Assembly: GCF_021018805.1 (NCBI RefSeq)
Contig: NC_086254.1
Coordinates: 1,426,001-1,490,000, forward strand
Length of the DNA stretch: 64,000 nt
Reading direction: 5' to 3'
Source: Prinia subflava
Lineage: Eukaryota; Chordata; Aves; Passeriformes; Cisticolidae
Made by a program: the position numbers and the translations under genes. Shown in pieces: positions 34,819-46,519 of the stretch (its first letter is position 1; each line of letters opens with the position of its first letter). The notes under the pieces are model-generated. The model ran no database searches. It had not been told where the DNA came from and was given only the letters and a program-made list of their open reading frames with translations.

Positions 34819-37106
34819 TGCAGATGGGCACCAACAGGATGTGGCTGTAGGATACAAGAAAAGTTATCCTTTGTGACATTCCAAGGCCTGAGAGCAGCTT
34901 CCCCACCCATATTTCCTTTGAGCTTTGCACCTCCAGAGCACTGAACTAAATTTCAACAACAAATACAAAATGGTTCCTTGAAAAGGTCTGTCAAGACTCT
35001 ACTCTCTAAATCAGGGTTCAACCGAGGCATAGCTCAGCCTCCACTGGAGAGTTTGAAGGTTTTTTCCTTCTTTTTTAAATCTTTTTTTTCTCCCATTTTC
35101 ATTACATTCCTACCAAGAAAAAAATAGCTTGAAATATTGTTACTAAATAGAGAAGAAGAACTAAAGGATATGTGTCAGTATCGGGCAGAGAAGATCAGTT
35201 TGCATGTCTAATAGAAAAATTCTATTTTTGCCCATTCCACTGGAGTTCTGTGAACAGCACACACACACTTTTCAAGTGCTAGCCAAAATAATTACTTCTC
35301 TGCTTCTGTGGGGGAAAAATCCACTAAATCATGAATATTCAATGGATTGGTTAATGACATAGTAATGCTTTAGCTGAAATCTTTGCTCCTTAAAATACAG
35401 CCAACATGAGCTGCCAGTTAGAAGAAGAATTAAAAATACAAAAATAACTTGATTTGCAGAAGCTATCACCCCCCGATCGCTTCAGGAGTGTGTGATGGTA
35501 GCATGATACCATGACAGATCTGGGGCAGACTGTCTTCACAATCTGGGAGATGTAAAACAGGCAGGGAAAAAAGAGTTCCTGTTACTCACTGGAGCTTCTG
35601 GCAGTGCTGGGTGTTCTCCAGGGCAAAGGTGCCTTGCCTCACCAGCTCAGTCCTCGCCCAGGTGATCCCAGGGTGCGCCCAGTTACATTTCCAGCCTTGC
35701 AGCACCAGCTCAATGGGGAAAAAAAATCTTTGGGTCTTTTAGCTAGATTTCTTTGAATTGCAGAAATGAGTCTTTCCATAAGCAAATCCTTGTATGAAAA
35801 CAGTGATCTGCAAAAGAAAAAAAACCAAACAGCCAAACAAAAACCTGCAGAAAAGGTTCGATTTAAAGCCAATTTTGTTTCCTCAAAGTCTGATTCTGGC
35901 TGGAGTGCTGTGAGTACAGCCTGGTTATTTCTCTGCTTTCAGGCTTCAGGTGGTGCTCAGAAGTTGTATCTTCCCTTTTTTCTCTCAGGCTCTCAAGAAT
36001 TCCTGATTATTCAGCCTCAATTTTGTGGCTTTGCCACCAAAACCACCTTTGAGAAAGCCCACATTCATCGGATAGGTGAATTTAAGCCCCCATGTCGCCT
36101 GTGAACTCTTAGATTTTCCCACTGGAGTTTTCTCCATGTGGAATCTGCTCTCTTCAAGGGTCACCAAAATCACTGTGAGGGCTAGTGGAAGGAGTAAAAC
36201 ATGTACAGGAAGATGGTTTATTATTTTCAGAAGCCAATATTCTGAAGTTGATGGCTCACTCTGCTCTCTCTGAGCCATTTCTGATATACTTCAAGCACAT
36301 ATCTATCATCAAGGAGTGAACCCTTTATCCCCAGCCTTAATGTTTTTCTCCACTATGGGAGCAGCTAATGCACAAAAGTAACTTTCCTCAGTGTTATCTA
36401 CAAAGTTGGGAACATATTTAGTTCCACATTACAATAACTCCATTCATATTTCATGAATTTTTAAGTTCAGCCTGTGAGCGTGGACAGCTCATCACTGATA
36501 CATCAGGAAAATGCTGTGAAAAAACAAGCAACTTATTGTGCTTTTAGCATATGAAATTGCTGCATGGTTCCCTCAAGGATATTAAAAAGATCTGTGCTAT
36601 GGTTATCAATAAGTATCTTTCAGGATCAGCATTTATAAAGCTTCTGGAATGGCTGCCGTTCTCAACTGACTTCAGAAATTAAGGAACTTACAAAAAGCAG
36701 AATCATAGCTCAAAGTCCACTACTCTTCAGTTTTGCTGCTTTGAACGTCAATGTTCATCTTGATGACCAGAACCTAATTATTAAGTAATTTTATTATTAG
36801 AGCTGGTTTGAAAACCTTTGGCTTATTTCTTGAAAAAAGGAGGGAAGGGAGAAGAGCAAGAGGAGCAAATTCATTGAAATTTTTATAAATCATCAAAAAA
36901 TCAGAAAATCCATTTTAAATATTGATTCCTTGTGTGAGTAGAAAATAAATTTTCACTTATTTATTTTTTATTAAAGGAGATACTTACATGGCCTAAGTTA
37001 TTTCAGCACCTAATCATCACCTGATAGTCCCTGAGCCAGGGAATACCATTGTTTCTTTGTGTTACACCAGCAAACACAAAGTTACCTGAAGACCTTTGAA
37101 AAAACC
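34819..37106. other. AT-rich unique upstream flank
   Basis: Unique sequence, notably AT-rich at 35030-35460 and 36380-37010. The latter stretch could contain conserved noncoding sequence. No gene was recognised. Confidence 0.4.
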
Positions 37107-37362
37107 ACAGCATCACAGAATGGTTTGGGTTGCAAAGGACCTTAAAGCCCATCCCATCCCACCCCCTTCATGGGTAGGGACATCTCAGGCTGCTCCAAGC
37201 CCCATCCAACCTGGCCTTGGGCACTGCCAGGGTCCAGGGGCAGCCACAGCTGCTCTGGGCACCCTGTGCCAGGGCCTGCCCACCCTCCCAGGGAACAATT
37301 CCTTCCCAATATCCCATCCATCCCTACCCTGTGGCAGTGGTGAGCCATTCCCTGGGGTTTAA
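37107..37362 (-). mobile_element. CR1 LINE 3' segment
   Basis: It starts CACAGCATCACAGAATGGTT and contains the songbird-type CAGCCACAGCTGCTCTGGGC block and GGGAACAATTCCTTCCCAAT. Confidence 0.92.
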
Positions 37363-38862
37363 ATTCCAAGGAAACCACGAGATGACACAAAGGACCCGGC
37401 CAGGACTGAAGCCTTTGGGAGCCTTCAGGACAAGAGGTCACTTTGTCACCAGACCCTGAAGTCCCAGGCTGACACACTCAGCTGCTGGGCCCTGCACCAG
37501 CACTGCAGTACAGCCATGTCTGTGGGGAGCAGGGAAATGCTGAAAGATCCCAAAGCCAAATTGCACCTTCCCTGTTCCTATTAACTTTGGGACTGCCTTA
37601 CCCATGACTGTCAGAAGTGCAGGTCTGACACTGCAGCCAAGACAAAACCCAGAAGCCTTGCTTGGATGGAGGAGCCCTCTCAGGCCTCAGCTGCCTCCCC
37701 CCAAACCTGCTCCTGCTCTTGCTTCCTGTAGCAACCTGGCCTCTCCCACCTCAGGGGAGAGCCCAGAAATGGAGCATTCCCCTCTTGGCTGCTGCTTGAG
37801 CCTGGCTCTGAGGACTTTCTGGATGCCATGGCTCCTGTTCAAGAGGGATGACTTATCCCCTGACTTACACCAAGTACTCAGCTTAGGGTCAAGGCTCAAA
37901 GCCTATTCTGAACCCTCCACAGCCCTGCCCATGCTCCTGCTCCTCCCAGCAGGACCAGGCTGGGCAGGATGAGAGGCCAAAGTCATGGAGACTGCACTGA
38001 AGGTACAAACCCAAGGCTTGGCCCAGCTGCAGCCACAGATGCCAATGGAAAACTGACACTCTTCTTTTATTCTTCACCCATGAGAATCCTCCGTGTGTCA
38101 GTCTCAAAATACAGACAGTGTTGGATTGAATAAAGCAAATTAAAAAAAAAAAAAAAGGCCAGTGACTTTTACAAGCCACTGTGCACAAATACTTGCCTGC
38201 TTATGTCTTTCCATGTAATTCTTCTTCTGCAGTACTGGGATGTCTCTTGCACTGTGCTTAAACTGTATCCCAGCCATGCCAGGGCAGTGTTTATCCTGCT
38301 GTGGTTCTGAATGGTGAGCTGGTCATCTGCAAATAATACATTGCTTTAACCCTCAAAATTTTAAATGTCCCAATAAAGAGGAACCACAGATGGCAATAAC
38401 TGCTTGACAAATGCCAGTGTGAATTGCATCACACTGATTAAACATCACTGATTGACATCAATAAATCCTTGCTACAGAATTTAGAAGATAGTTCTCATGA
38501 AAATTTCAAGAGGTCTGCATACCAGCAAAAATAATAATTCAAAGCAGTTCTTAATGTTTAGAAAATCAAGTAGGTCAAGAATCAGACATATATGTGTTTA
38601 CACTCTGAGTTAAACAACTGAACTTCCCTCTCAGGCAGCCTTTTGTTTTATTTTGGGAGTCTGTATACAAACTGTCTTCCCAGTACCCAAAACACACCAA
38701 GTGCCTGTCTCAGCAAAATCTCACAGGTGTTGTGTGTCCTTGTGGAGTTCAATGAAAGGTACAGTGGGAAAAACAAAACCAAACTGGATTTTATCTCAGA
38801 TTTGCTGTTGATTCATTGGGTGTCTCCAGGCAAAATGCCCTGAGCTGAGTTTTCAGGGAAGT
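37363..38862. other. Unique upstream flank, nothing recognised
   Basis: An A-run of 14-15 bases lies near 38142-38156, and an AT-rich stretch at 38330-38600. No gene was recognised. Confidence 0.4.
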
Positions 38863-39148
38863 CATAGAGTCATAGCATGGCTTGGATTGGAAAGGACCTT
38901 AAAGCCCTTCTTGTTGCACCCCTGCCATGGGCAGGGACACCTTCCACTGTCCCAGGGTGCTCCAACCCCAAAATCCAACCTGGCCTTGGGCACTTTCAAG
39001 GATCTAGGGCAGTCACAGCTTCACTGGGCACCCTGTGCCAGGGCCCTGTAAATCCTCTCTCCCCACCCTTCCTGTCAGCTCTCTCAGCCTTTCCTCAGAG
39101 AGGAGCTTCAACCCTCCATCCCTCTGATCATCTTGTCCATCTTCTCAT
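38863..39148 (-). mobile_element. CR1 LINE 3' segment
   Basis: It starts CATAGAGTCATAGCATGGCT and contains CCATGGGCAGGGACACCTTC. It is more diverged than its neighbours. Confidence 0.9.
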
Positions 39149-40319
39149 GGGTCAAATATGCAGACACTCAACTGAAAGCTGCAATTTCAGAGTGGCTGAA
39201 CAGCCTGAGCACTTCAGCTCAGCACTGGTGCAGAAACAGTGCCAGCCACAGGGGAGTGGTTGGTTTGGGAAGTGGGGTCCACAGAACTGCCAATCCCACT
39301 GGGGAAACCCCCAGAAGAAACTCTTTTCAGGCAAGAGTCTCCTTTGTATTCAATATGCAAATATTCTTAGCTGGGGGAGTAATTCACAGAGAAGCCTGTC
39401 TCCTCCTCTCATTTAATGTTTGAGTGGAACTGCAGTAGGATATTTGGGACAAAAGGAAGCAGTTTTGGCTGGGAGGACAAACCAGGGGCAGCTGAGCCTG
39501 CTCCGCTCCCACCAGGCACTGGATGGCGGAGCTGCAAAGGAAAGCAGATCCAAGGCTCAGTCAAACCTGTGACTTCCTCCATCAAATGAAAACTGGTGCC
39601 CAAAATAGGCTGTGATTTCTCCCCCAATACAAACACAGGCTTCAAGCGCCATTCAGTGACCAGGCCCAGCCCACCATGTCCCAGTGACAGATGACTCCAG
39701 CCACTGCCAGGTACAAACATCTCCAGCCTGATCCAACAGCTGAGTCTCGACGCCTCACAAGTACAAATTGCCTGTTTTTGTATAGCCTGAGCAGTTACTC
39801 AGCTACCCTGAAGGGATTGTTCTTAGCTGTGAAGATTGCTGCTTTCATTTCAGAAGAATGGCCAGAAAGATTTTCCATTTTCTTTCCAACAATAGCATTT
39901 GTTGTGGGGGAAGGATATAATATCTTTAAGGAGGCAGGGAGAGAAGATGATGTGCTAGACCCTGCCTCTGAAATACTTCTCGTCAAGGAATATCCATTTG
40001 CATTTGGGGCTGAAGGTCTCACAGAGGAGTTTTCAAAGGAAAAATGCTGTGCTGAGCCCATCCAATTCTCCCTCCTCTGGTCTATCTCATCACAGCACTT
40101 GAGTGTTTCCCTTTTTCCCTCGTGCAAAAAGGAATAAAGACTTATGGAGAGATTCATCCCAGCTGTACCCACATTTTGCAAGGGTGCATGAAGCAGGAGT
40201 GTCCTGAGCCTGTCCTCCCCCAGCAGTGCTCTGCCTTTGCCTTGCCCTGCAGGAACCACCTGGGAGCAATGGATGCACTCCCAAAATCCTGCTTTTGTAC
40301 TGCCTCATAGAAGAACCGT
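39149..40319. other. Unique upstream flank with overlapping open frames
   Basis: Open frames of 148 codons (plus, 39691-40137) and 154 codons (minus, 39795-40259) overlap. Neither has a recognisable domain, so neither is called a gene. Confidence 0.35.
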
Positions 40320-40885
40320 AGAAGAAAATCCCAGAACGGGTTGGGTTGGGAGGGACCTTAAAGCCCATCCAGTGCCACCCCTGCCATGGGCAGGGACACC
40401 TCCCACTGTCCCAGGCTGCTCCAAGCCCCAATGTCCAGCCTGGCCTTGGACACTGCCAGGGATCCAGAGGCAGCCACAGCTGCTCTGGGCACCCTGTGCC
40501 AGGGCCTGCCCACCCTCCCAGGGAACAATTCCTGCCCAATATCCCATCTAACCCTGCCTTGTGGCAGTGGGAAGCCATTCCCTGTGTCCTGGCCCTTGTC
40601 AACAGTATCTCTCCATCTTTTCTGTCAGCTCCTTCAGGCCCTGCAAGGTCACACTGAGGTCACCCCAAAGTTTCTCCTCTCAGGTGAACATTCCCAGCCC
40701 TCCCAGCCTTTCCTCCCAGCAGAGCTGCTCCATCCCTCTGCCCATCCTGGAGCCTCCTCTGGGCTCCTCCAGCAGCTCCAGGTGCTGCCTGTGCTGGGCC
40801 CAGGGCTGGGGCAGCTCTGCAGGTGGGCTCTCACCTGAGCACAGGGGCAGAATCCCCCTCCTCAATCTGCTGCCCACTCTGGTTT
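40320..40885 (-). mobile_element. CR1 LINE 3' segment, about 565 bp
   Basis: It contains GGGTTGGGTTGGGAGGGACC, the CAGCCACAGCTGCTCTGGGC block, CAGCTCCTTCAGGCCCTGCA, and GAATCCCCCTCCTCAATCTG. It is one of the longer CR1 copies in the flank. Open frames of up to 170 codons within it are shadows. Confidence 0.92.
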
Positions 40886-42057
40886 TGATCTCATCACGTG
40901 AAAAATCAGGATTGACTGACATCAATCCCATGGATGTCATTCTCTCAGCTCTGCTGCTCCCAAGGATGTGCTCAAGGTCTGGCAGTGACTTGGGCTCCCC
41001 CAGTCTGGCTGTTCATTGTCTTAAGGCAAATACTCCTCCAGTACAGCAGTTCTGCAGCACTTAAAACTTTGGCTGGCTGGCTCCTCAGTCTGTCTGGGCA
41101 AAGTGATTCCTCCTGCAGTCATTCCTGCAGTCCTTCCTGCAGTCATCCCTCCTCACTCCCCAGCACTTCAAAGGCCAATGGAACATCAGAGGGACACACT
41201 GCAGTGCTTTGTTTTCCTCTCTCCTTAACTGCTTTTTTAGCATTTTAAAACACAACGCACTCATGAAAGGTTGTAAAATTCCTCATAAAGTTGACTGTGC
41301 CACAGGATTATAGAATACCTCTTGGAACAATGGATAAACAGCTAATCTTGGATCTGTCACCAAAAAACACTAATATATTTCAAAAAGCTATTAGCCCTTA
41401 AACCAAAAGTAACACAGAATTTGATTTTGGGCAACAGGCTATAAACCACTGAAATTGTTTGGCAGCTCTGCATTGAAAGCAGGTGGAAAAAGCTGTAAGA
41501 CTCCTGGCATTTATTTTATTCAGCTATTTAAAGCATATTTTACAAAGATTCCAAAACATGTGCATGAAAACTAACACTAAATAAGGATACTTGAAAACAA
41601 CGGTGGATCAGATTGATTTACCACATGTTTTCAGGAAGCAGAACAACATTTGCTATGTTATGCAAGAAGAAAGTGAAAGGCAGTAAATATTATAGATAAA
41701 AAATAATAAACCATCAATAGCCTTTACATTTTTTACAGCATCATATCTTTAAGGAGCTTTAGAGCCATCAGCTCTGACCATAACCTTCAGATGAGCAATA
41801 TCCATTTTGTGGATGGAAACACTAAAGCTTAGCCATTAATCCTAAAGTCCTGGTCAGTTCTGAAGGGCTTTGGGACAGGGATGGTGAGGATGACCAGGGA
41901 TGTTGGGACAGGGAGGAAATTTGGGGAATGCAGTTGGGAAATACAGTTTGAGATTGCCACATGGACACCCCAAACATAAATGTGTTTCACACCTTGTTTC
42001 TTTCCCTGGTCTTTATAATACCTGGTCTTGTCTTTCATCTTGCCAGTGGATCCCAGA
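40886..42057. other. Unique upstream flank with a small 12-bp tandem repeat
   Basis: TCCTGCAGTCAT-type units are repeated three times at 41111-41146. 41270-41800 is AT-rich and repeat-free. No gene was recognised. Confidence 0.4.
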
Positions 42058-42571
42058 ACCCCAGGCTGGGCCAGGCCTGAAGGGACCACAGCAGGTCCCT
42101 GGTGCCGCCTCCCTGCTCAGGCAGGGCCATCCCAGAGCACAGGGCACAGCATTGTGTCCAGAGGGCTCTGCAATATCCCCGCTGAGGAGACTGCAGCCCC
42201 TCCCTGGGCAGCCTGCTGAGGGCTGGGCACTGCCAGGGCAGAAGTTGTGCCTCCTGGGCAGGGGGAATTGCTGGGCTCAGTCCCTGCCCGTGGCTCTGGT
42301 GCCACTGCTGGGCCCCCGGAGCAGAGCCTGGGCCCTGCTCTGCCCCTCCCTGCACACAGGGACACCCAGGGCTGAGGGCCCCTCTCAGCTGGGGCTCCTC
42401 TCCAGGCTGGACAGCCCCAGCTCCCTCAGCCTTTCGTGGGCATGGAGATGCTCCAGTCCCTCCTCATCCTCACAGCCTGTGCTGGCCCTGCTCCAGGAGC
42501 TCCTGGCCTGCTGTGCTGAGGATCCAGAGCTGGACATGGCACCCCAGAGGTGCCCCCAGGCTGAGCAGGCC
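42058..42571 (-). mobile_element. CR1 LINE segment, about 510 bp
   Basis: It contains CAGCATTGTGTCCAGAGGGC, CTGGACAGCCCCAGCTCCCT, GAGATGCTCCAGTCCCTCCT and CCAGAGCTGGACATGGCACC, in the order expected of a reverse-complemented CR1 3' region. The 260-codon plus-strand open frame across it is not a gene. It closely matches 57689-57960. Confidence 0.87.
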
Positions 42572-43188
42572 ACAAATGAATGGGATGCAGGTCATGAAAC
42601 AAAAAAGAGGATGAAGGTGAATTTTCTGGGAAAAAAAAAAAGACATGAAAAGATCAGGCAGATAGAAAAATGCTTCAGATGAAGAGTGCAGGACTTACCT
42701 TCTCACAGAGCAAAGACACTTTTGTCAAGTACTTTGAGAGAGGTGATCTTTAAGCTCTTCAAAGCCTCAAAGAAAGGGAAAACATGAGCAGGACTAAGGT
42801 GAGGAGTTTCAGGCTTGTGGCTGAGTGCTGGAGCTGGAACTGGTTGAGGAATCCCAGCCGCACAGCCAGGGCTGTGCACCAGCAGTGATGCCATTCCAGT
42901 GTAGGTTTATTTGGGGCCTGGACAGTGGATTTGCATTTTATACAGAGAAATTACTGCAGAAAGGCTGATTCTCAGTGGAAAGATATTTTTGGTATTTCTC
43001 TGGGAAATAACCTACTGGATGCAAGATTTATTTTTTTCACTTAAAAGATACACTCATCTCAGAGCCTCTTAAGGAAGAGAGGTATCAGAATAATTAACCA
43101 GAGTGTTGCTGCTCTTGTGTTCCTGCTTTGGCAAAAGCTGGGGCACACAACTTACCAGCACAGTGGTGCCTCTGATCTGCACACATTC
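42572..43188. other. Unique upstream flank, nothing recognised
   Basis: No recognised gene or repeat. Confidence 0.4.
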
Positions 43189-43617
43189 AGGCCTGAGAGA
43201 AGGGAATGGAGCTGGGAAGGGGCTGGAGCCCCAGGAGCAGCTGAGGGAGCTGGGAAAGGGGCTCAGCCTGGAGAAAAGGAGGCTCAGGGGGACCTTGTGG
43301 CTCTGCACAACTCCTGACAGGAGGGGACAGCCGGGGGGGTTGGGCTCTGCTCCCAGGGAACAGGGACAGGAGGAGAGGGAACGGCCTCAGGCTGGGCCAG
43401 GGGAGGCTCAGGGTGGGCATCAGCAGGAATTTCCCCATGGAAAGGGTGGTGAGGCCCTGGCAGGGTCTGCCCAGGGAGGTTTGGAGTGCCCATCCCTGGA
43501 GATGCCCAAGGAATTCCTGGATGTGGCACTCAGTGCTCTGGACTGGGTCAGTCACAGGTTGAACTCGATGATCCTGGAGATTTTTCTCCATCCTTAATGA
43601 TTCTGGAATTCTGATTC
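43189..43617 (+). mobile_element. CR1 LINE 3' segment
   Basis: It contains GCTCAGCCTGGAGAAAAGGA and GGCTCAGGGTGGGCATCAGC, and ends AATGATTCTGGAATTCTGATTC. It is the only plus-strand CR1 recognised upstream of the CpG island. Confidence 0.9.
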
Positions 43618-44463
43618 ATACGAGGTTTTGGTGTTTTCTTTCTGTCAATTAGACACACATATATATGAGAAAGCAGTGAATGGTACAATTTTGTCAAACC
43701 CAGGCTTCAGTAATAGGGAAATTATGCCTCCAGAATCCTCTCATTCACCAGACTGAAAGCAGCACGGAGCTGACTCATTCCATGGGGCTGCCACCAGCAG
43801 TCTAAAAATTTCCAACAGGAAGTTCTTTAGGTACAGTTCTGGGGAAAAAAAAAAAAAAAGGTTATTATGACCCACAGAGGTGACACGAAATAAGGAGGCA
43901 CAAAATTCCCAGGCATGAGAGGCTGGACATACCCCACCAGCAGCTTAGCAGCTTTCCAAACTGCTTTGCTCTCCCTGGAAAATGTTCCCTCATTTCCAAA
44001 AATCACCCTGAAAAGTCACAGGGTTTGGAGATGCTGTTCACAGCTCCTCCAGGGCAAATCCCAGATCCCAGCAGCTCCAACAGCACAGCTCATAGAGGGT
44101 GTCTGTTTTACCTGTTCAGTATTCAGTGCTCTGGTGTTCACACACAGGACAGCACCAAGGATTCTTTGGCATAATTTTGGCCATCTCCACCTCTGAGACT
44201 GTGATTCCTCTGCTGCAGCAGCTGGAGAGGGAAAAGGTGGATTAAGGCAGGAAAAGGCCTCTGGACAGCAAGGTGAACACAGTACAGCTCTGAGCACTCA
44301 CACTCACCTGACTGGGGGAGGAAGCCTCCTGTTCAAGTGAGCATTTTCATCTTGCACAGGAAGATTCAACAGATGAATTATTTTCTTCCTGTACCTAAAT
44401 TGAAAGTAAAACTTTGAAGTAAAAACTGAGTAGGTCACTTTGAAATTATCTATATGCATATAC
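43618..44463. other. Unique upstream flank with a long A-run
   Basis: A run of about 15 A lies at 43845-43859. No gene was recognised. Confidence 0.4.
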
Positions 44464-44787
44464 ATTAAAAAACCCAAAAAACAAGAAAAAAAAAAAAACA
44501 AAATAAAAAAACCAAAACCAAAACCAAAAAAGACCAAAACCAAAACCAAAAAAAACCAAAACCAAAACCAAACTAAAAAAAAAACCAAACAAAAAACCCA
44601 CACCAAAACCAAAAACACCAAAAAAACCCACCAAAAAAACCAAAAAACCCCCCAAAAACCCACAAAAAAACAAACAAAAAAAACCCCACACAAACAAAAC
44701 AACAACAAAAAAAACCCCAAAAACCCACAAAGACCTACAAAAAACAAAACAAAACAAAAAACCACCAAACAAAAAAAACCCCAAAAC
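44464..44787. repeat. A/C-only low-complexity tract, (AAAACC)n-like
   Basis: About 320 bp consisting almost wholly of A and C, with fewer than about ten other bases. CCAAAACCAAAACC words are in the left third and AACCCCAAAAACCC words in the right part. The minus strand is therefore G/T-only with many GG and GGGG runs separated by T-runs. The open frames across it (Lys/Thr/Pro on plus, Phe/Gly/Trp on minus) are composition artefacts. Confidence 0.95.
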
Positions 44788-45065
44788 CTAAGACAAAAGC
44801 CTTGAGCTCAGTTTAGCCACTATGCTGCCTGTGGTGATTCAGTGTGGGTGGAGGAGAAATCAAGGCTGGGATCACAAGGAGCCCCTCAAGAAGCTCAGGA
44901 CTGCACCCAGCACAGAGCTCTCACTGCTCAGGATTAGCAGCCTCTCAGGGGCCAGACAGAAACTGGTTTGCAGTCTGAGTGGAGCACCTCTTGAGATAAT
45001 TGAAATTAAGGACTTCAGGCCTGAAGCTTCCCAGTTACAGCTCCCAGTTGAAATCACAATATTCT
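44788..45065. other. Unique upstream flank
   Basis: No recognised gene or repeat. Confidence 0.4.
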
Positions 45066-45245
45066 GAGAGAAAAGGGACCCCTAAGGATCATCCAGTCCA
45101 GCCCTGGCCCTGCACAGACACCCCAAATCCCACCCTGGGCATCCCTGGAGCTCCTGGAGCTGTGGCAGCCTCGGGCTGTGCCCAATCCCTGGGGAGCCTG
45201 GGCAGTGCCATGGACAGCCCTGGGGAAGTCAATGCTGCTGCTCAT
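45066..45245 (-). mobile_element. CR1 LINE 3' fragment
   Basis: It contains GGATCATCCAGTCCAGCCCT, CCCTGCACAGACACCCCAAA and GGAGCTCCTGGAGCTGTGGC. It is the reverse complement of the subfamily at 19965-20164, here without the internal duplication. Confidence 0.85.
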
Positions 45246-45569
45246 TTAGACAAAATGTCCTCCACCAGAAATGCTGGGAGAACTGGAATCTCAAGACCTG
45301 GGTTTTGGACTAAAGCTTTGGACCAGGGTTGGGGCAAGTTACTCAGAGCAATTCAGTGAATAAAACATCATTTACTGGATTTAATTCTCACATTCATGTC
45401 TTACATTTTAGTTCTTTGGTGTGGAGAATCTCAGTAATGCACTGGGAACCTGAAGGTACATTAGAGCCTGTTATCCTCCTTGTGCAAATGGCCAGGGCAA
45501 TACCCACCTCTGACTCAAACCCATTTAAGCCCCGTATTTTTAATTTCATTACAGTAGCTCCCTGAGCTG
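45246..45569. other. Unique upstream flank
   Basis: No recognised gene or repeat. Confidence 0.4.
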
Positions 45570-45960
45570 GATCACATCAGTGACCAGTACAAAGCTTTGA
45601 GCTGCCTTCTGTTTATTCAGTTCCATCTTGGCTTAGGACATTATTTGTGATCAATAACTACAAGGTCTCAACTTTAATTTGGACTACAAGTCTACCAGTG
45701 AACAAAATAAATTTTGACAGATACATGCAATGACCCAAAAAGAGTTAATTTTAATTATGTTAATGTTTAATAAATGGTTATTCAAATCCTGCAATAATAA
45801 CTTGATAGTCGTCCTTATAAAAATGACAATTCTCTACCTCATCATAACTAATTATATTTAAGCTATTCAAGGCCATAATTTATCAATTATCCAGCTACTA
45901 GATTTCATATTAAACCATACTCCTAATGCAAAACAGCTTTCTGGAAAAAAATCAGACTGA
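45570..45960. promoter_or_regulatory. Candidate conserved noncoding element, TAAT-rich
   Basis: A repeat-free AT-rich block with dense homeodomain-type words: GAGTTAATTTTAATTATGTT, GTTTAATAAATGG, CATAACTAATTATATTTAAG and CATAATTTATCAATTATCC. It lies about 14 kb upstream of the GALNT17 start. It has the texture of a deeply conserved enhancer, but conservation could not be tested. Confidence 0.38.
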
Positions 45961-46519
45961 GCAATCAAATGGCCACTCATGGCAAGCACAGAGTCTCTGT
46001 ACATGGAATAGGGGTCTCACGGGCATCTGCAAATCACTGCAGAAGGGGTAAAATATTTCTGTGTATTTGATTCTGCTGCCGCTGCCTGAATCTCTCCTTT
46101 TTGATGCAGGGATGCTGGAAAGGATCTGCTTTTTAGCTCTGCCTTGGGTGGCATAATGAAGGGTCTTTCAGCAGCATTAGCAGGGGGGAGGTTTACTGGC
46201 AGAGCTTCCAGCTTTTCTTGGAGGTGTAGCTTTAATCACTGGGGACTGTGCCGAGGCTGTTGATGTGGTATTTCTGAAGAAAAAGAGCTTTTGCTGCTCC
46301 TTTAAAGAGCTGCCAAGTGCTTGCGAGATGATTATTTTATATATATATTTATGTGTGTATATATGAGTATCCTGCTTAGAAAGAACATCTAGGTCATGTT
46401 TTCCATACTGATCTACCTTCAATCTGCATCATCAAGGGCACTTGCAGAGAAGCAAGAGCCTTCCAAGGGATCTCTGCTGCTGCAGCTTATTCCCCAGGCT
46501 GAAGTTTAACCCTCAGCTG
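45961..46519. other. Unique upstream flank with a short TA-rich run
   Basis: TATATATATTTATGTGTGTATATATG lies at about 46338-46364. No gene was recognised. Confidence 0.4.

Noticed and set aside
39691..40259. Overlapping open frames of 148 (plus) and 154 (minus) codons
   Set aside because: Two opposite frames open over the same DNA suggest chance, and neither resembles a known protein.
41900..42682. 260-codon open frame
   Set aside because: Most of it reads through a reverse-complemented CR1 segment.
44304..44805. Lys/Thr/Pro-rich and Phe/Gly-rich open frames
   Set aside because: They are translations of the A/C-only low-complexity tract.
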